Below are positions 22,583 through 34,390 of a stretch of 64,000 bases of DNA, piece by piece. Both the position numbers and the translations under genes were made by a program. The DNA is from Adiantum capillus-veneris (lineage: Eukaryota > Streptophyta > Polypodiopsida > Polypodiales > Pteridaceae): the NCBI GenBank assembly GCA_014529385.2, contig CM043960.1:31731396-31795395 (forward strand), read 5' to 3'. The notes under the pieces are model-generated. The model was not told the origin of the DNA and searched no databases. It was given only the letters and a program-made list of their open reading frames with translations. Each line of letters starts with the position of its first letter. The stretch's first letter is position 1.

Positions 22583-23535
22583 GAAAAGAAATTACTGTTA
22601 AAACAAGTTCAACTCCCAACTTTCAAGGAAGAAGGAACCAACTTAGAACGTGATGCCAAAGCCTGGCTCGACGCCATGGATGATTATTTCTTGGCAGCAG
22701 GAACTGCTTCGGAAAATCAGGCAATGTTAGGAAGGTTTCAACTCACCGGAGATGCCAAACTCTGGTGGAAACAATACTGTAGAGATAACCCTTCCATTAG
22801 TCCCTCCTGGGAAAGAATGAAGCAGGCAGTGAAAGAAAGATATCTTCCTCCATCTCACCAAGCTATTAAAATGAATGAATTCTTCGCCCTCAAACAGTTA
22901 GGGCTTACTTTGGAAGAGTACTACACCAAATATGTGTCTTTACGACGTTACGTACCACCAATGACTATGGAACAACAGATTGCTCGTTTTTGTCAGGGAC
23001 TAAACAAACCTTTAAGTACCCGCTTGGAAGCTATGAGACCCATCTCTATTCAAGACGCTCTTCTAAGAGCTAAACCACTTGCAGCTGAAGGAAACCCCCC
23101 TGCCAGGAGCTATTACAACTACAATAACTTTAGAGGAAGAGCAAGGGGAAATTATAACCAAGGAAATCAATGGAGGGCAGTGTCAACTGCAACCACTACA
23201 GAGCACACCTTCCAAACATCAAATGCTATGCATGAAATAGAATGGGACACTACAGGAGTCAATGTCTTGAGGGGAAAAATCCCCGAGTTGCTAACGGAAC
23301 CACTCCTTAGACTCAGATAGGACAAGGAAATAATCAAAGAGGTAGAGGCAATAGAGGAAGAGGCAGAGGAAGAGGTAGAGGAGCCAGAGCTTATGCTACA
23401 ATAGGAGAGCCTACCTTGTTGGATGAGGAAGATGAAAGAACTACTCTTTTTGCCGCCATTGATAACCCTAGAGCTCAACAACAGTATGATGTCATCCAAA
23501 CCACTGCAAACAGAGAAGCTGAAAAATTTGAACTA
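22583..23535 (+). pseudogene. Gypsy gag
   Basis: Retrotransposon gag (capsid) core: LPTFKEEG, KAWLDAMDDYFLAAGTA, LGRFQLTGDAKLWWKQYC, MKQAVKERYLPPSHQ, LEEYYTKYVSLRRYVPPMT, IARFCQGLNKPLSTRLEAM. A glycine/arginine-rich stretch (RGRARGNYNQGNQ) follows. A frameshift near 23170-23220 moves the zinc knuckle to another frame at 23224-23265: CYA-stop-NRMGHYRSQC, in which the second Cys codon has become TGA. A further RG-rich run (NRGRGRGRGRGARA) at 23330-23400 leads into protease in that same frame. Gag would package the element RNA in cytoplasmic particles. No in-frame ATG lies upstream of 22676. Confidence 0.88.
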
Positions 23536-23860
23536 CTTATAGACTGTGGCACCACACTCTTTTCTCTCCCCTAAATGTTTAAGGAAACTTAAATTAAACC
23601 AATATCCCACCAAGAAATTAGTGGTAGAACTAGCAAATGGGAAAGAGGTTCTATCTCAATTTACAGCTGGGGAAGTTGAGTTTGAACTAGGGGGAATCCT
23701 GACTTCATCTTACTTTTGGACTCTACCAGTAGGAATCTATCATGTTATTCTAGGAATGGATTGGTTAATAAAAAATCAAGCCCAGATTCACTGTGCTCAA
23801 GGGAACTTAACCTTCAAAAATCACTTAGGTGAAGAAACATTAGTACACGGATCAAATGGA
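23536..23860 (+). pseudogene. Gypsy aspartic protease
   Basis: [10 protein letters not shown] supplies the active-site Asp (family form DSGATHSF); here DCGT. A frameshift directly after it moves [12 protein letters not shown] into the frame starting 23546. [15 protein letters not shown] follows, the conserved end block of retropepsin-like proteases in this family. It processes Gag-Pol. Confidence 0.85.
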
Positions 23861-23979
23861 AAGCCTAAGGCTCATTTACTTAAGGCTAGTCGACTTCTGA
23901 AGGGGCTACGTAAAGGGCAACAGATCTTTGTAGGAAAACTTAATAAGGCAGATGATTCAAGGGACGACACAACTCTAGA

Positions 23980-24992
23980 ATGGCTTAAGGAATTTTCAAA
24001 TATATTTCCGGAAGATCTCTCAAATTTACCTCGTCCAAGGGATATAGACCACGAAATAGAAACCTTTCCAGGTAGTGAACCAATTTCAAAAAGACCCTAC
24101 AAAATGTCCCTCCCTGAAGCTATTGAATTAAAAGAACAGCATCGTCAGCTTATTGAACAGGGATTCATAAGACCAAGCATTTCACCTTGGGGAGCGCCTG
24201 TTCTATTCCAAAAGAAGAAGGATGGATCTTTACGTCTCTGCATAGACTATAGGAGACTTAACCAGATATCGGTAAAGAATAAGTACCCTATTCCTTGCAT
24301 CGATGAATTACTTGATAGATTACATGGAGCCAAGGTATTCACAAAAATTGATCCTAGATCAGGTTACCATCAAATCTAGATTAAGGAGGCAAATATTTAC
24401 AAAACTGCTTTCAACACCCGGTATGGGCATTATCAGTTCATCGTAATGCCTTTTGGTCTTACGAATGCTCCAACTACTTTTAACCGTCTCATGCAGGATA
24501 TATTCAGAGAATATCTGGATGATTTTGTGTTGGTGTTTTTCGATGATATCCTGGTATATTCCAAGGATGAAAAAGAGTATGAAGGCCATGTATGTAAAGT
24601 ACTTCATCTTCTACGCCCACATCAGTTATATTCCAAGATGAGTAAATGTGTGTTTTTCATGCCCGAAGTTAGTTTTCTTGGTTTTATAATAAACCCTGAA
24701 GGAATTTCACTAGACCCAGCCACAACCCAAAACGGTCAGTGAGATTCGAGGATTTTTGGGCATTAAAGATATAATAGACTGGCCACAACCCAAAACGGTC
24801 AATGAGATTCGAGGATTTTTGGGCATTATAGGATGGTATAGAATCTTTGTCAAAGATTATGCAGTTATCACCGCACCCCTAACGCAGCTACTTAAAAAGA
24901 CAGCCAAACTTACATGGGGAAAAGAACAGGAGGATTGTTTCCTCAAACTAAAACAAAATCTCACATCAGATCCATATACTCAAACTTCGTGA
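23980..24992 (+). pseudogene. Gypsy reverse transcriptase
   Basis: [74 protein letters not shown] (catalytic Asp), then TAG at 24377 in place of a sense codon, then [20 protein letters not shown] and [11 protein letters not shown] (motif C with both Asp present). A 63-bp direct duplication (24720-24782 and 24783-24845) follows [16 protein letters not shown] and shifts the frame. The connection WPQPKTVNEIRGFLGIIGWY resumes at about 24779. Two inactivating lesions plus the upstream frameshift make it dead. Confidence 0.92.
24720..24845 (+). repeat. 63-bp direct duplication in the Gypsy RT
   Basis: CCACAACCCAAAACGGTCA...CTGG is repeated at a 63-bp step, with only small differences. It encodes the PQPKTV(S/N)EIRGFLGI block twice, and the first copy is out of frame. 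Confidence 0.85.
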
Positions 24993-24995
24993 CTT

Positions 24996-25448
24996 CACTC
25001 AAGAGTTTGAAGTAGTAACAGATGCCAGCGGTCTTGCTATAGGAGGAGTCTTAAACCAAGAAGGCAGACCGGCTGCCTTTACTTCTCAAAAATTAAGAAT
25101 CCACGATCTGAATTATCCAACTCATGATCTGAAACTCCTAGCTGTCATCCATGCTCTAAAACTCTGGAGGCACTATCTTCTAGGGGGGAAGTTCCAGTTA
25201 ATCACCGATCATTAGAGTTTAAAATGGATTTTCTCACAAGCAACACACAACATGAGGCAGAGAAGATGGATAGAACTCTTACAGGAATATGACTTTGAAA
25301 TAAAATATAAACCAGGGAAAGAGAATGTGGTTGTTGATGCTCTTAGCCGTAAGGTTTTTCTTGGGGCTATTTCCACAGTCGACAATCCAATCCTAAACAA
25401 CGTTAAGGAAGCTTCCCTAGAATATAAGGATTATCAAAAACTTCTATA
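24996..25448 (+). pseudogene. Gypsy RNase H and connection
   Basis: FEVVTDASGLAIGGVLNQEG (first Asp), YPTHDLKLLAVIHALKLWRH (the DLKLLA form replaces the usual E(K/L)E(L)LA block), LITDH then TAG where DHKSL/DHQSL is expected (25214), then QRRWIELLQEYDFEIKYKPG and NVVVDALSRK. The stop at 25214 and another at 25447 break it. Confidence 0.88.
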
Positions 25449-25554
25449 GGTTATCAATCAACAGGACCTAAAAGAGAAAGAGAAAGATAGAATCAAGGAT
25501 TATTCACTTGAGGATGGGCTTCTCTATTATAAGTATTGGCTTTACATTCCTAAG

Positions 25555-26525
25555 AATCCAACATTAGTTAATCCTTTATGAAGGACACAACGCTCCAGTT
25601 GCCGGCCATCCTGGTTATGCAAAGACCCTTAATGCCATAAGGAAAAGCTACTTCTGGCCAGGAATGAAAGGAGATATACTTTGCTACATCAGACAATGTC
25701 TTTCCTGTCAAAGGATTAAGACTGAACGAGTAATGATGCCAGGGAAACTTCAACCTCTGGACATTCCTCAAATGAAGTGGGAACTCATTAGCATGGACTT
25801 TGTAACAGGCCTTCCCACTGTTCAAGGGGGTTACGACTCCATTATGGTGGTAGTGGATATGCTGACTAAAGTATCCCATTTGATGCCTGTAAAAACAACT
25901 TACACTGCATCAGACATAAGCCGTCTCTTTATCAAGAGATCTTCATATTACACAGACTTCCTAAGAGAATAGTCAATGACAGAGATGCAAAATTCACTTC
26001 AAAATTCTGGAAAGCTTTATTTGAATCCTTAGGTACTCAGCCATGTTTCAGTACATCCTATCACCCTCAGACAGACGGCCAGATAGAAAGTGTAAATCAA
26101 GTTATTGAAGACATTCTTAGAGCCTATTGTAGTAGAGAACCCCGGATATGGATCCAATTTCTTCCTCTGGTGGAATTCGCCTATAACTCATCCTTTCATA
26201 AAAGCATTGGGATGTCACCATTTAACGCTTTTTATGGGAATGAATGTGTATCACCCCTAAAATTTTCTGACCCTACTACAAGAGTAGAAGCTTCAAAGAA
26301 AATGTTGGAGGAGATGTATGCCCAAATCAAAGCCATAAGACAAGACATTCAAGCAGCCAAGGACCGCCAAAAACAATATGATTATAAAAAATCGTCTGAT
26401 CGGGTTTTCAAACAAGGGGATAAAGTATTCCTAAGGATACTGCCAAAAAGAAGCACTTTATCCTTGGGAAAATACAAAAAACTAAGCCCCAGATATTCTG
26501 GACCTTATGAAGTGATTAATTGTCA
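25555..26525 (+). pseudogene. Gypsy integrase
   Basis: HHCC zinc finger split by a frameshift near 25580 (GHNAPVAGHPGYAKTL ... CYIRQCLSCQRIK). Catalytic core with ISMDFVTGLP (D), a frameshift near 25960, VNDRDAKFTSKFWKALF (D) and HPQTDGQIESVNQVI (E). LPLVEFAYNSSFHKSIGMSP and FKQGDKVFLRI then lead to the C-terminal domain. All three DDE residues survive. A roughly 40-bp deletion at about 26525 removes the join to the chromodomain. Confidence 0.9.
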
Positions 26526-26795
26526 GAGCACCTCAAGTTCCATAATGTATTCCATATCAGTCTTCTAAAACCCTACATCCCAAATCCAAATCACACTCTA
26601 GATGACGAACAGATTGTGATGCAAAAGCAGGGAATTCTTGAACTTCAACCAGATTGTATTCTTGACACTAGGGAAAGAAGTCTAAGAAACAGAGTTATCA
26701 GAGAACATTTAGTAAAATGGAAGGACTACCCCATTGAAGACGCCACCTGGGAGGATGAAGTATCACTTCGCAAAGATTTTCCCAATTTTGGTTGA
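26526..26795 (+). pseudogene. Integrase C-terminal chromodomain
   Basis: LKFHNVFHISLLKPYIPNPN followed by ILDTRERSLRNRVIREHLVK and WKDYPIEDATWEDE, the canonical chromodomain WK(G)xxxxxxTWE pattern. Chromodomains of this class steer integration toward marked chromatin. It ends at a TGA 33 bp before the 3' LTR. Confidence 0.92.
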
Positions 26796-26814
26796 GATGA
26801 GGACACCTCAATTC

Positions 26815-26830
26815 CTTAAGTTGGGATGAT
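26815..26830 (+). other. Gypsy polypurine tract (weak)
   Basis: CTTAAGTTGGGATGAT immediately precedes the LTR start TGTAAGG. The purine run is interrupted, so the exact primer is uncertain. Confidence 0.5.
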
Positions 26831-27302
26831 TGTAAGGTTTCCAGTTTCCAAAACCTTAAAAATTGCACAAAGCTTGTAAAATTAACTTGAAAACCACTGT
26901 TGAAGGATTCAATCATGGCTAATATTGGTATTTTTGGAATCATAAGCAGAGCTTTACTATGGTTAGTAATTTTCAGAATCAGAATCCGATAAAAATTGAA
27001 AAAGTTACAGGCCCTGGAAGGTTACACTTAGAATTCAATTGGTTAATAAAAATTGGATGGTTTCAGTAATAATTATTAACAAAGACTTTCTTATCCTAAG
27101 GTTCTAGAATTAACTGATATTCCAATTTTCATCATTAGAAATCAGTAAAATGAACCAAAATTGATTCTGGAAGGTATGGGGGCAGTGTGGAGCTGGGGGG
27201 AACCTGCGAGAGATTGATATAGCAGCAATTGGCACCATCTTCAAGCCGGGGACCTACTTGGGGTGTCAAAACCTGCCAAGAACAGCCTAGGGCCCAGAAA
27301 AA

Positions 27303-27312
27303 CTATAAAAAG
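27303..27312 (+). promoter_or_regulatory. TATA box of the Gypsy 3' LTR
   Basis: CTATAAAAAG, followed 40-80 bp later by AGACTCGGAGCCTTG, conserved with the solo LTR. It marks the probable U3/R boundary, leaving more than 3.5 kb for R-U5. Confidence 0.6.
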
Positions 27313-27779
27313 ACCCCCTTTCCTTCATAAAAGTTTAGACTCGGAGCCTTGACACACTCTCTCTCATCTAGAGAGACCGCTACGCAGAAATCACTAGAGA
27401 TCAAGCTGTAGTTGATTAAATTAAACGGTAATTAGCCTAATCCTATTTAATTAGCAAGGCTAGATTAATCTATTTTCTTAATAAATTAAAGATTAGTCCT
27501 ATGTATACTCAGAAATCCTCTCTTAATTAAATATTCTTTGTTGATTGTTATAATTAAACATAGGGATATTAAGATAATTAATATTATATCATATTAGGGT
27601 TGAAATTGTTCATTTTAATCATAGATTAATAGGAATTATAATAATTAAGTTTAGATTATGTTGAGATAATTATCACATCAGCATTGGACTATCATTAAGC
27701 TAGGAAAATTATCTTATAATTTTTTGAATAATTTTCATAATTAATTTAGCAGAATTACACTATTTTTTAGAGAAACATA

Positions 27780-28690
27780 AAGGGAAAAATAATCAAATTG
27801 TTTCAAAATGTTTTGAGTTATTTATCATAGGTTAATTACATGTTAGAAACCCCTGATAATGATGTTAACCTCAAAAAATTAATTTTCCTAATTATTCTAG
27901 TAGAAATACTCTGTTTTTAAGACAAATTAAAAGGGGGAAATTAGCAAATTGATTCAAAATGATTTGAGCTATTTACAGAGGTTAATTACATGTTAAGAAA
28001 CCCGTGATAATTATGTTGAACTCAAATAATTAATTTACCTAGTTATTTTAGCAAAAATACTCTGTTTTAGGACAAATTAAAAGCGGAAAAATAGCAAATT
28101 GATTCAAAATGCTTTGAGCTACTTATCAGAGGTTATTTACATGTTAAAAAACTCGTGATAATTATGTTAAACTTAGATAATTAGTTTATCTAATTATCTT
28201 AGCAAAATTACATTTTTCTTAGGACAAATTAAAAGGAGAAAAATAGCAAATTGATTCAAAATGATTTAGGATAATTATCAAAAGTAAATTAAATCTTAGA
28301 AAACCTGTTAAAATTATTTTCAGCTCAGATAATTAGTTTACCTAATTCGTAGCAGAATTACACTTTTTTTAGGATAAATTAAAAGGGAGAAAATAGCAAA
28401 TTGATTCAAAATGCTTTAAGATAATTATCAAAGGTTAATTACATATTAGAAAATCTATTATAATTATATTAATCTCATATAATTATTTTACCTAATTATC
28501 CTAGCAAAATTACACTATTTTTAGAATAAATTAAAAGGAAAAAAATATCAAATTGATTCAAAATGCTTTGAAATAATTATCAGAGGCTAATTACATCTTA
28601 GGGAATCCATGATAATTATCTTAGCCAAAATATAATTATTTTAGATAATTATCCTAGTAGAAAACCTTTATTATTGAGGGTAAATTAAAG
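27780..28690 (+). repeat. About 151-bp tandem repeat in the 3' LTR
   Basis: The CAAAATG block recurs at about 27804, 27956, 28107, 28258, 28409 and 28559. Same unit family as in the other LTRs. Confidence 0.85.
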
Positions 28691-29693
28691 GGGGAAATTA
28701 GTAAATCATGTGCTATGATTACATGCTATTTATCAGAGCTATATTACAGAATAAAAAGACCGTGATAATTATGTGAAGGTTAGAAAAGTAGTATAGATAT
28801 TTTCTAAGTCAAACTATACTAATTCTAAATAAAATCTTAAGAGGGAAATTACTAAATCATGCTATATGATTACATGATATTTATTAGAACTAGATTACAT
28901 GATGAAAAGGCCATGATAATTATGTCAAGGTTAGAAACTTAGTATATATATTTTTCTAAGTCAAAATATACTAATTCTTGTTGAAATTTCAAGGGGAAAA
29001 TTAGTAAATCATATTATATGATTACATTCTATTTATCACAATTAGCTTATATAATAAAGAGGCTGTGGTAATTATGTCAAGGTTAGAAAAGTAGTATAAG
29101 TATTTATTTAAGTCAAATTATCCTAATTTTAGCAAAAAATTGAAGATGGAAATTATATAATTAAGTTCAAAAATAATAAGATAATTTTTAGAGGCCAAAA
29201 ATATCCTTATTTACTTGTGGTAATTATACCATAGTTAATTAGTGAGGTTAGGAAATTATAATTGACCAAAAGTCCTATTTTTAGCAAATGAATAATTAAA
29301 ATAAATAGACTTTGTAGTCAAAAGTTTTCAGGAAAATTATAGTAAGTGTAAGCCTATGATATGAAGTTGAAGAAATGAAATATTAAGGATAAAATAAATA
29401 GAATAAATATTAAGCCCAAAATAAGTATATTCCAAGCTTAAAAGTTGATGGGAAAATTAGAAGAAAGATATAGACAATTATAAGAAAATTAGGAGAGCTT
29501 AGAAAACCCTTACTGAAGCGGTGGAAAAAGTTATCATGCCTATATAGACAAATAAGAAATTACTAGGTCAAGAATTTAACCAGTAAGACTATAAATTAAC
29601 CTTGAATGGGTTACGGCTCAATACAAAGGTTAAGTCTAGATTTCAAATAATTTACCTAATGATTAGACGTCCTTTTTATAAGGATAATAAGTT

Positions 29694-29876
29694 ATGGCAC
29701 CTAAAAAGACCCAAGAAAATCCTACATCTGATGATGAGGACATAGCTCCAAAGTGAACTAGAGCGTCGCACGACGACGAAGCCGGGCCTAGTATAAGCCT
29801 ACAGAGAAGAGTCTTCAGGCGCCAGCGCAGCAGTAGATGGTCGATCACTTTCAAGTGGGTTTCCCATTATTCAATT
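29694..29876 (+). pseudogene. Decayed copy of the LTR-encoded exon
   Basis: ATGGCACCTAAAAAGACC opens the same frame as 20429, but an AAG-TGA stop at codon 21 and later changes close it. The donor-like CAAGTGGGT is kept. Confidence 0.6.
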
Positions 29877-30987
29877 AAGTCTTTAAATAGTTTATCTTCT
29901 TTAATAAGTTAACATTGCATACATAAGGAGTGAGTAAGAATCAGAAAAGGAATAATTGGTCAAAAGGTAACTTCCAAGAAACCAACGTGCATTTGTTTAT
30001 AAAGTAGGAAAGAATTTTTTGGGTTAAAACTAGTTGAATGACGAAAGATATGATTGATCATCCTTAAGACAGCTTGTCTCAAGACACCTCCGACTCCTTG
30101 GTATAAATTGATGATAATGATGGCTTTCTAGCCACGGATAAGTCGGTTACCCCCATGAACGATGAGTTTTTACTCCATGTCATGTCTTGATGTTTCTACA
30201 TAAGTTAGGATACTGTTTTATATCCTAGGGGAGTCGCCCGGTTGTATGGGCAACTGGTTTGGTGTATGGGCACTTGGAACCTTGGGTGGGGTTTTATCCA
30301 CCCCAGTTTTCATAAGTAAGGAATGGTGCCATTTTTCCACCCCTGTATAGGTGGACTTGAGACAAGCCAGTACTGGTCAGAGATATTTCAAAATGACAGT
30401 ACCTTGTCTTAAGTCTAAAGATGTTTGTTTGCTGAAAGAATGTCTTCAATACTGTTTTCAAAGGTTGTCTTAATAAAATCCAGTTGTTGTGAAAGTTAAA
30501 AGGAATCATTGTTTTAAATTGTGAAAAGAATAAATAACACAAAAATCATGTGTGAGTGCGGGGTGGTAAGTGGGGATTGACTAAGGTTGTCAATCATGGA
30601 CGGGTGGACCTGATTAGTCAGGTAACTATCCATTCCCGTGCACTAAAACGTTTAGAAACTTCTTCACTTGGAAGAAGAATCCACCAACGGCTGTGCCCTC
30701 ACACATGCTAGGGGGGGAAAAGTGTTGGCTAAGGAGACCATAATCTGAATGATGAAGTTATAGGGCCGAATTTTTTTTTTTTTGGTCCCGTTTTTACTGC
30801 GAGACAGGACTAGGTCTCTTTCTAGGGCTATAAACCTAAACCATTGTCAATGGTAAGGGTGAATTCCATGGAATTTTTCTTGTTTAAGGACTCTGACTTA
30901 GTAGGCCTAGAGACCTGTCAATGGTACCATCCCGTTTTTGGTGTCGGCGGGATTGGGGACCTTACATAGTTCTCTAGTGAGACAGAA

Positions 30988-31257
30988 GTGTTGTCAGAGT
31001 CTATGCAAACAGAGGTAGAGCGGGTCCGCTCCCTAGAGACACACATAGAGATGACAAGCATGGAGCTATTTTATATGATCATGATAGAGATTAATAAGTT
31101 GATCCTAAGACACACAGCTCCACCTGTGGGTGAGAGGGACATAGCCATCCCAGTGTTGGCGATGACACATCCATATGCAATGAGTAGTCCTGATGATGAA
31201 CTGCATATAGATAGCATAGGGGAGGCCAGTACAACCAAGTTTGCACAGATTTTGTGA
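30988..31257 (+). CDS. 89-codon ORF downstream of the 3' LTR, unrecognised
   Basis: The frame is also open upstream to the LTR edge (SSETEV-like start). ESMQTEVERVRSLETHIEMT is helix-prone. The rest (APPVGERDIAIPVLAMTHPY, SSPDDELHIDSIGEAS) matches nothing I know. It may be part of the sequence the Gypsy inserted into. Confidence 0.2.
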   Translation: MLSESMQTEVERVRSLETHIEMTSMELFYMIMIEINKLILRHTAPPVGERDIAIPVLAMTHPYAMSSPDDELHIDSIGEASTTKFAQIL

Positions 31258-33250
31258 GCGTTTGACCATCTCATGTACAACCTAGTAGTGTCAAGACCCA
31301 AAATAATAGCTATAGTAGGAGTGCCTATTTGCAGCTAGGGTTGTCAGTCATACGGTGATTGATATTAGCATGATGCATTGTGAAGATTTGCAAACCATAC
31401 AAAGTTGTCAGCAAGATTTGCATGTAGATTTTAACATGGATACACATTTTCACCTATCACTACAGTGGATACGGTTGCATGTTGATTGATTGAGTGAGCC
31501 AGTGGGTGTAGCTTGAGAGAGTCTTTCACCTGTTTTCTTATACATACTACTGGTTTAGCTAATAGGTCCCACTTAGTTGCGTATGTCTATCTATTATGCA
31601 TGCTTTGCATTCACATGGGGCAGAAGAGGCCATGATGTGTTGGTTGCATTGCTTAGTGAGTTTGTAGAAGTTTAAGAAAGATTCATTACCTTATGTAATC
31701 ACATTGCTGTAAATTATTGTCTTTTAGCCTGATTTTGCACAACCCTAGACTGCAAAGTGCAGAGTTGAAGAATCTTGATAACATTACTCTAATAAAAAGT
31801 GAAAACATTAAGAGAGTACAAATACATTACTCAAAACAAAAATACAAAAACGTTAATAAATCAGACATATAAGTAAACACCACCATGAGGAAGAGACAAT
31901 ATGAATTTCTAGCCATCATACATGATGAATGTGCATGCACATATGTTGAACATACAAAAGATATGATGATTAGGTTCTTGATTGGGACCTTTCAAGTACG
32001 CCCTTAGATGAATTCTTTGGTGCACGCTTCTTGTGGTCTCTCAGATGGTTCTTGATTGTGTAAATGATTGGTGCTACTGTGTGCTTTTTGTAACTTGTTT
32101 AAAGTGTTGTGTATATGTGTAGCATATCGTCAAAGCTTCGAGTTGGATTTGGTGCAATTAACAGATTTTATAACTCTTTCTTTTTCCCCCTTTGCTATGT
32201 GGATGTTAGTTGGGTCTTTGCCTTCAGGCTGATTTGGTGAGTCCCTTGTTATTGATGTTGTGGGGTTGATCCATTTCAGTTTCCTGATGCGCGAGCAACA
32301 ACTTGTGATTGCTAATGTGCGAGCAATAGCTTTTGAGAGATAGGGGTTGCACGGATGCAAGTGGCCTGAGTGTACGAGTAGTAGGTTGACATATGTAGCT
32401 TAGGGCTATTGTTGTTGGTGTATGTTACAGGTTATGTAAATGTTGTGTGATTGGGGCTCGTTTTGATGTATGTAGCTTTGTGCCTAGGGGTGTGAGTGTG
32501 TAAGCGTAGAAGGTGAATGCTTTGTGTGTAGAGAAAGTTTTTGTACGTGTACTTGTTGAAAATATATGTAACACGTGAAATTTTCATGTGTAAAGAAGGT
32601 TTTTGTATCAGAGGTTGTTACTTAAAAGGCGGAGGATATCAAGGTGGTGATGAATGCTTTATATGAAGGTATCAAGTGTAGAATCTAGTTGGGTGAAAGC
32701 AAGAAAACAAAGGAATCTAGATCATACAGAGGTTGAAATGAGTGTGGGTTGTGAGTGTACGAGGATATGAAAGAGACTGAGGAATGAGAAGCTCCAACCA
32801 AGAGACAATAACTTATTTTAATCCACGCTCTGATTTTGGCCTTTATTTGGAATGAAAGTGGTTATTTATTAGCTTTTTCTTGTCCCTACGTGTTGTCTCT
32901 CTTTTGGACCCCGATTTCTAACTAGCCCTTTTACCCTGATCACACAATATTCCAGTTTATTCAAGTCGTTGATTTTAGACCACCTTTAGGGACACTTGAA
33001 CTTTTATGGATTCCCTTTAAGTTTATTTGCTCTCCTTCCCTTCTTTTTTTTTAAAAAAAACTCTCATAACGTCACAAATTCCACCAAGTTGATGAATAGA
33101 TTTTTGTCCTCTCAAATCTCAATGGTAGCATTGATAAGAGGCCATGCAAACTATTGGGGTTGGACTTCTCATAGAGAATTGTGTGCAAGTGGGAACCCTC
33201 AATCACAATCCAAACATTCTTATTGAAATCTCACTTCATAAGCCACCAGG
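31258..33250. other. No recognisable feature
   Basis: Moderately T/G-rich single-copy-looking DNA with short ORFs only. No splice-consistent gene, RNA gene or terminal repeats seen. Confidence 0.5.
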
Positions 33251-33364
33251 GCTATGTATCTTAGAAGGATAATAAGCGAGCTTTGTAACAAGCTTTTATC
33301 CCTTCTCCACCGTACCGTCTTTATCTATCCATCTTCATCTCTCTTTCCAATTTTCTTAGTAGTT

Positions 33365-33366
<2 letters not shown>

Positions 33367-33439
<73 letters not shown>

Positions 33440-33547
33440 CACACACACACACACACATAGATTCTCTCTTGATTTCTCTTTCTCCCTTTACTTTCTCTTT
33501 TTCTCCATTCTCATTACCCTTGTCTATCCTTAAGTCCCCTTTTCCCT

Positions 33548-33590
<43 letters not shown>

Positions 33591-33620
33591 CTCTCCCCCT
33601 TCTCTCTCTCTCTCTCTCTC
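33367..33620. repeat. (TC)n and (AC)n microsatellites
   Basis: (TC)n 33367-33436, (AC)n 33437-33458, then interrupted pyrimidine tracts and two shorter (TC)n runs to 33620. The repetitive LSLS and RERE frames here are not genes. Confidence 0.92.
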
Positions 33621-33730
33621 ATGTACATTGTCTCTCTCATTATTATGCCTTGAAGGGGGTGGATATGGAATGAGCATGAGCATTTGACACATTGAATCCC
33701 TTTTTGTAGCCTTTCAGATTCTATCATGTA

Positions 33731-34034
33731 ATGCAAAAGTCGATGACTCTAGTAGTGTGGCACGTATACACTGAAACTTGTAGCCAGCATAATGTGCATA
33801 GTTGATGTAACTCTTTTCCGTTGCCCTAGTGTCCCTTCTCACATTGAGTGGAGTGAGAGCCAAGCCGAATGATTGAGATAATGTGTATCATCGACAAGGG
33901 GATAGTCTCAAGAATATTGGAAGGAATATGGTTTCCTTTTTTAGCAACGAACATCGTTTTGTAGTTGAGGGCAATATGTGTGATGTAATGTATGGAGTAT
34001 AACACGTTGGAATTTGGCAAAGCCAAAACACATT
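33731..34034 (-). pseudogene. Diverged LINE C-terminal fragment
   Basis: The minus strand reads YSIHYITHIALNYKTMFVAK, NILETIPLSMIHIISIIRLG, matching FIHYTTHIAPNYKTMFFAER of the M and P copies. It is cut at CACATTGGTG, where (TG)n(AG)n begins. More diverged than M1-M4, so older or a related subfamily. Confidence 0.78.
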
Positions 34035-34035
34035 G

Positions 34036-34090
<55 letters not shown>

Positions 34091-34197
34091 AGGGAGGGAG
34101 GGAGGGAGGGGGAAGAGAGAACAATATGGGGTGGAAGGGGACCAAAGAGAGAGAGGATAGTGGGCAAGGGACGGAGGAATATGTTATGGGAGTGTGC

Positions 34198-34231
<34 letters not shown>

Positions 34232-34236
34232 GGAAG

Positions 34237-34296
<60 letters not shown>

Positions 34297-34345
34297 TATA
34301 GAGATTTAGACCAGTCAAAAAAGTAAAACTTAAAAAAAAAAGTGT

Positions 34346-34385
<40 letters not shown>
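34035..34385. repeat. (TG)n, (AG)n, (AGGG)n microsatellites
   Basis: TG run, AG run, five or six GGGA units at about 34084-34110, then AG, TG and AG again up to 34385. Confidence 0.92.

Positions 34386-34390
<5 letters not shown>

Larger units (their letters stand above)
18265..30966 (+). mobile_element. Ty3/Gypsy chromovirus, 5'-truncated and decayed
   Basis: Order: truncated 5' LTR (18265-21711), PBS (21714-21729), leader with a 183-codon ORF, gag with zinc knuckle, protease, RT, RNase H, integrase, chromodomain, 3' LTR (26831-30966). PR-RT-RNaseH-IN order with a C-terminal chromodomain places it in the chromovirus branch. LTRs of about 4.1 kb are long. The shared parts of the two LTRs are 3447 and 3449 bp but clearly diverged, so the insertion is not recent. 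At least six frameshifts or stops break pol. Confidence 0.92.
26831..30966 (+). repeat. Gypsy 3' LTR (4136 bp, complete)
   Basis: TGTAAGGTTTCC ... GGGGACCTTACA. It contains a TATA box (27303-27312), a 151-bp tandem repeat (27780-28690), a second repeat type (28690-29120), a degraded copy of the small ORF (29694-29860) and the conserved CGCCCGGTTG/GTGTCGGCGGG tail. Confidence 0.93.

Noticed and set aside
26831-30966. Long 3' LTR as two merged elements
   Set aside because: It is collinear with the 5' LTR over 3.45 kb, and both ends match the solo LTR, so it is one long LTR.
32130-32360. Minus-strand 76-codon ORF
   Set aside because: No domain, no neighbouring exon, and composition close to background.
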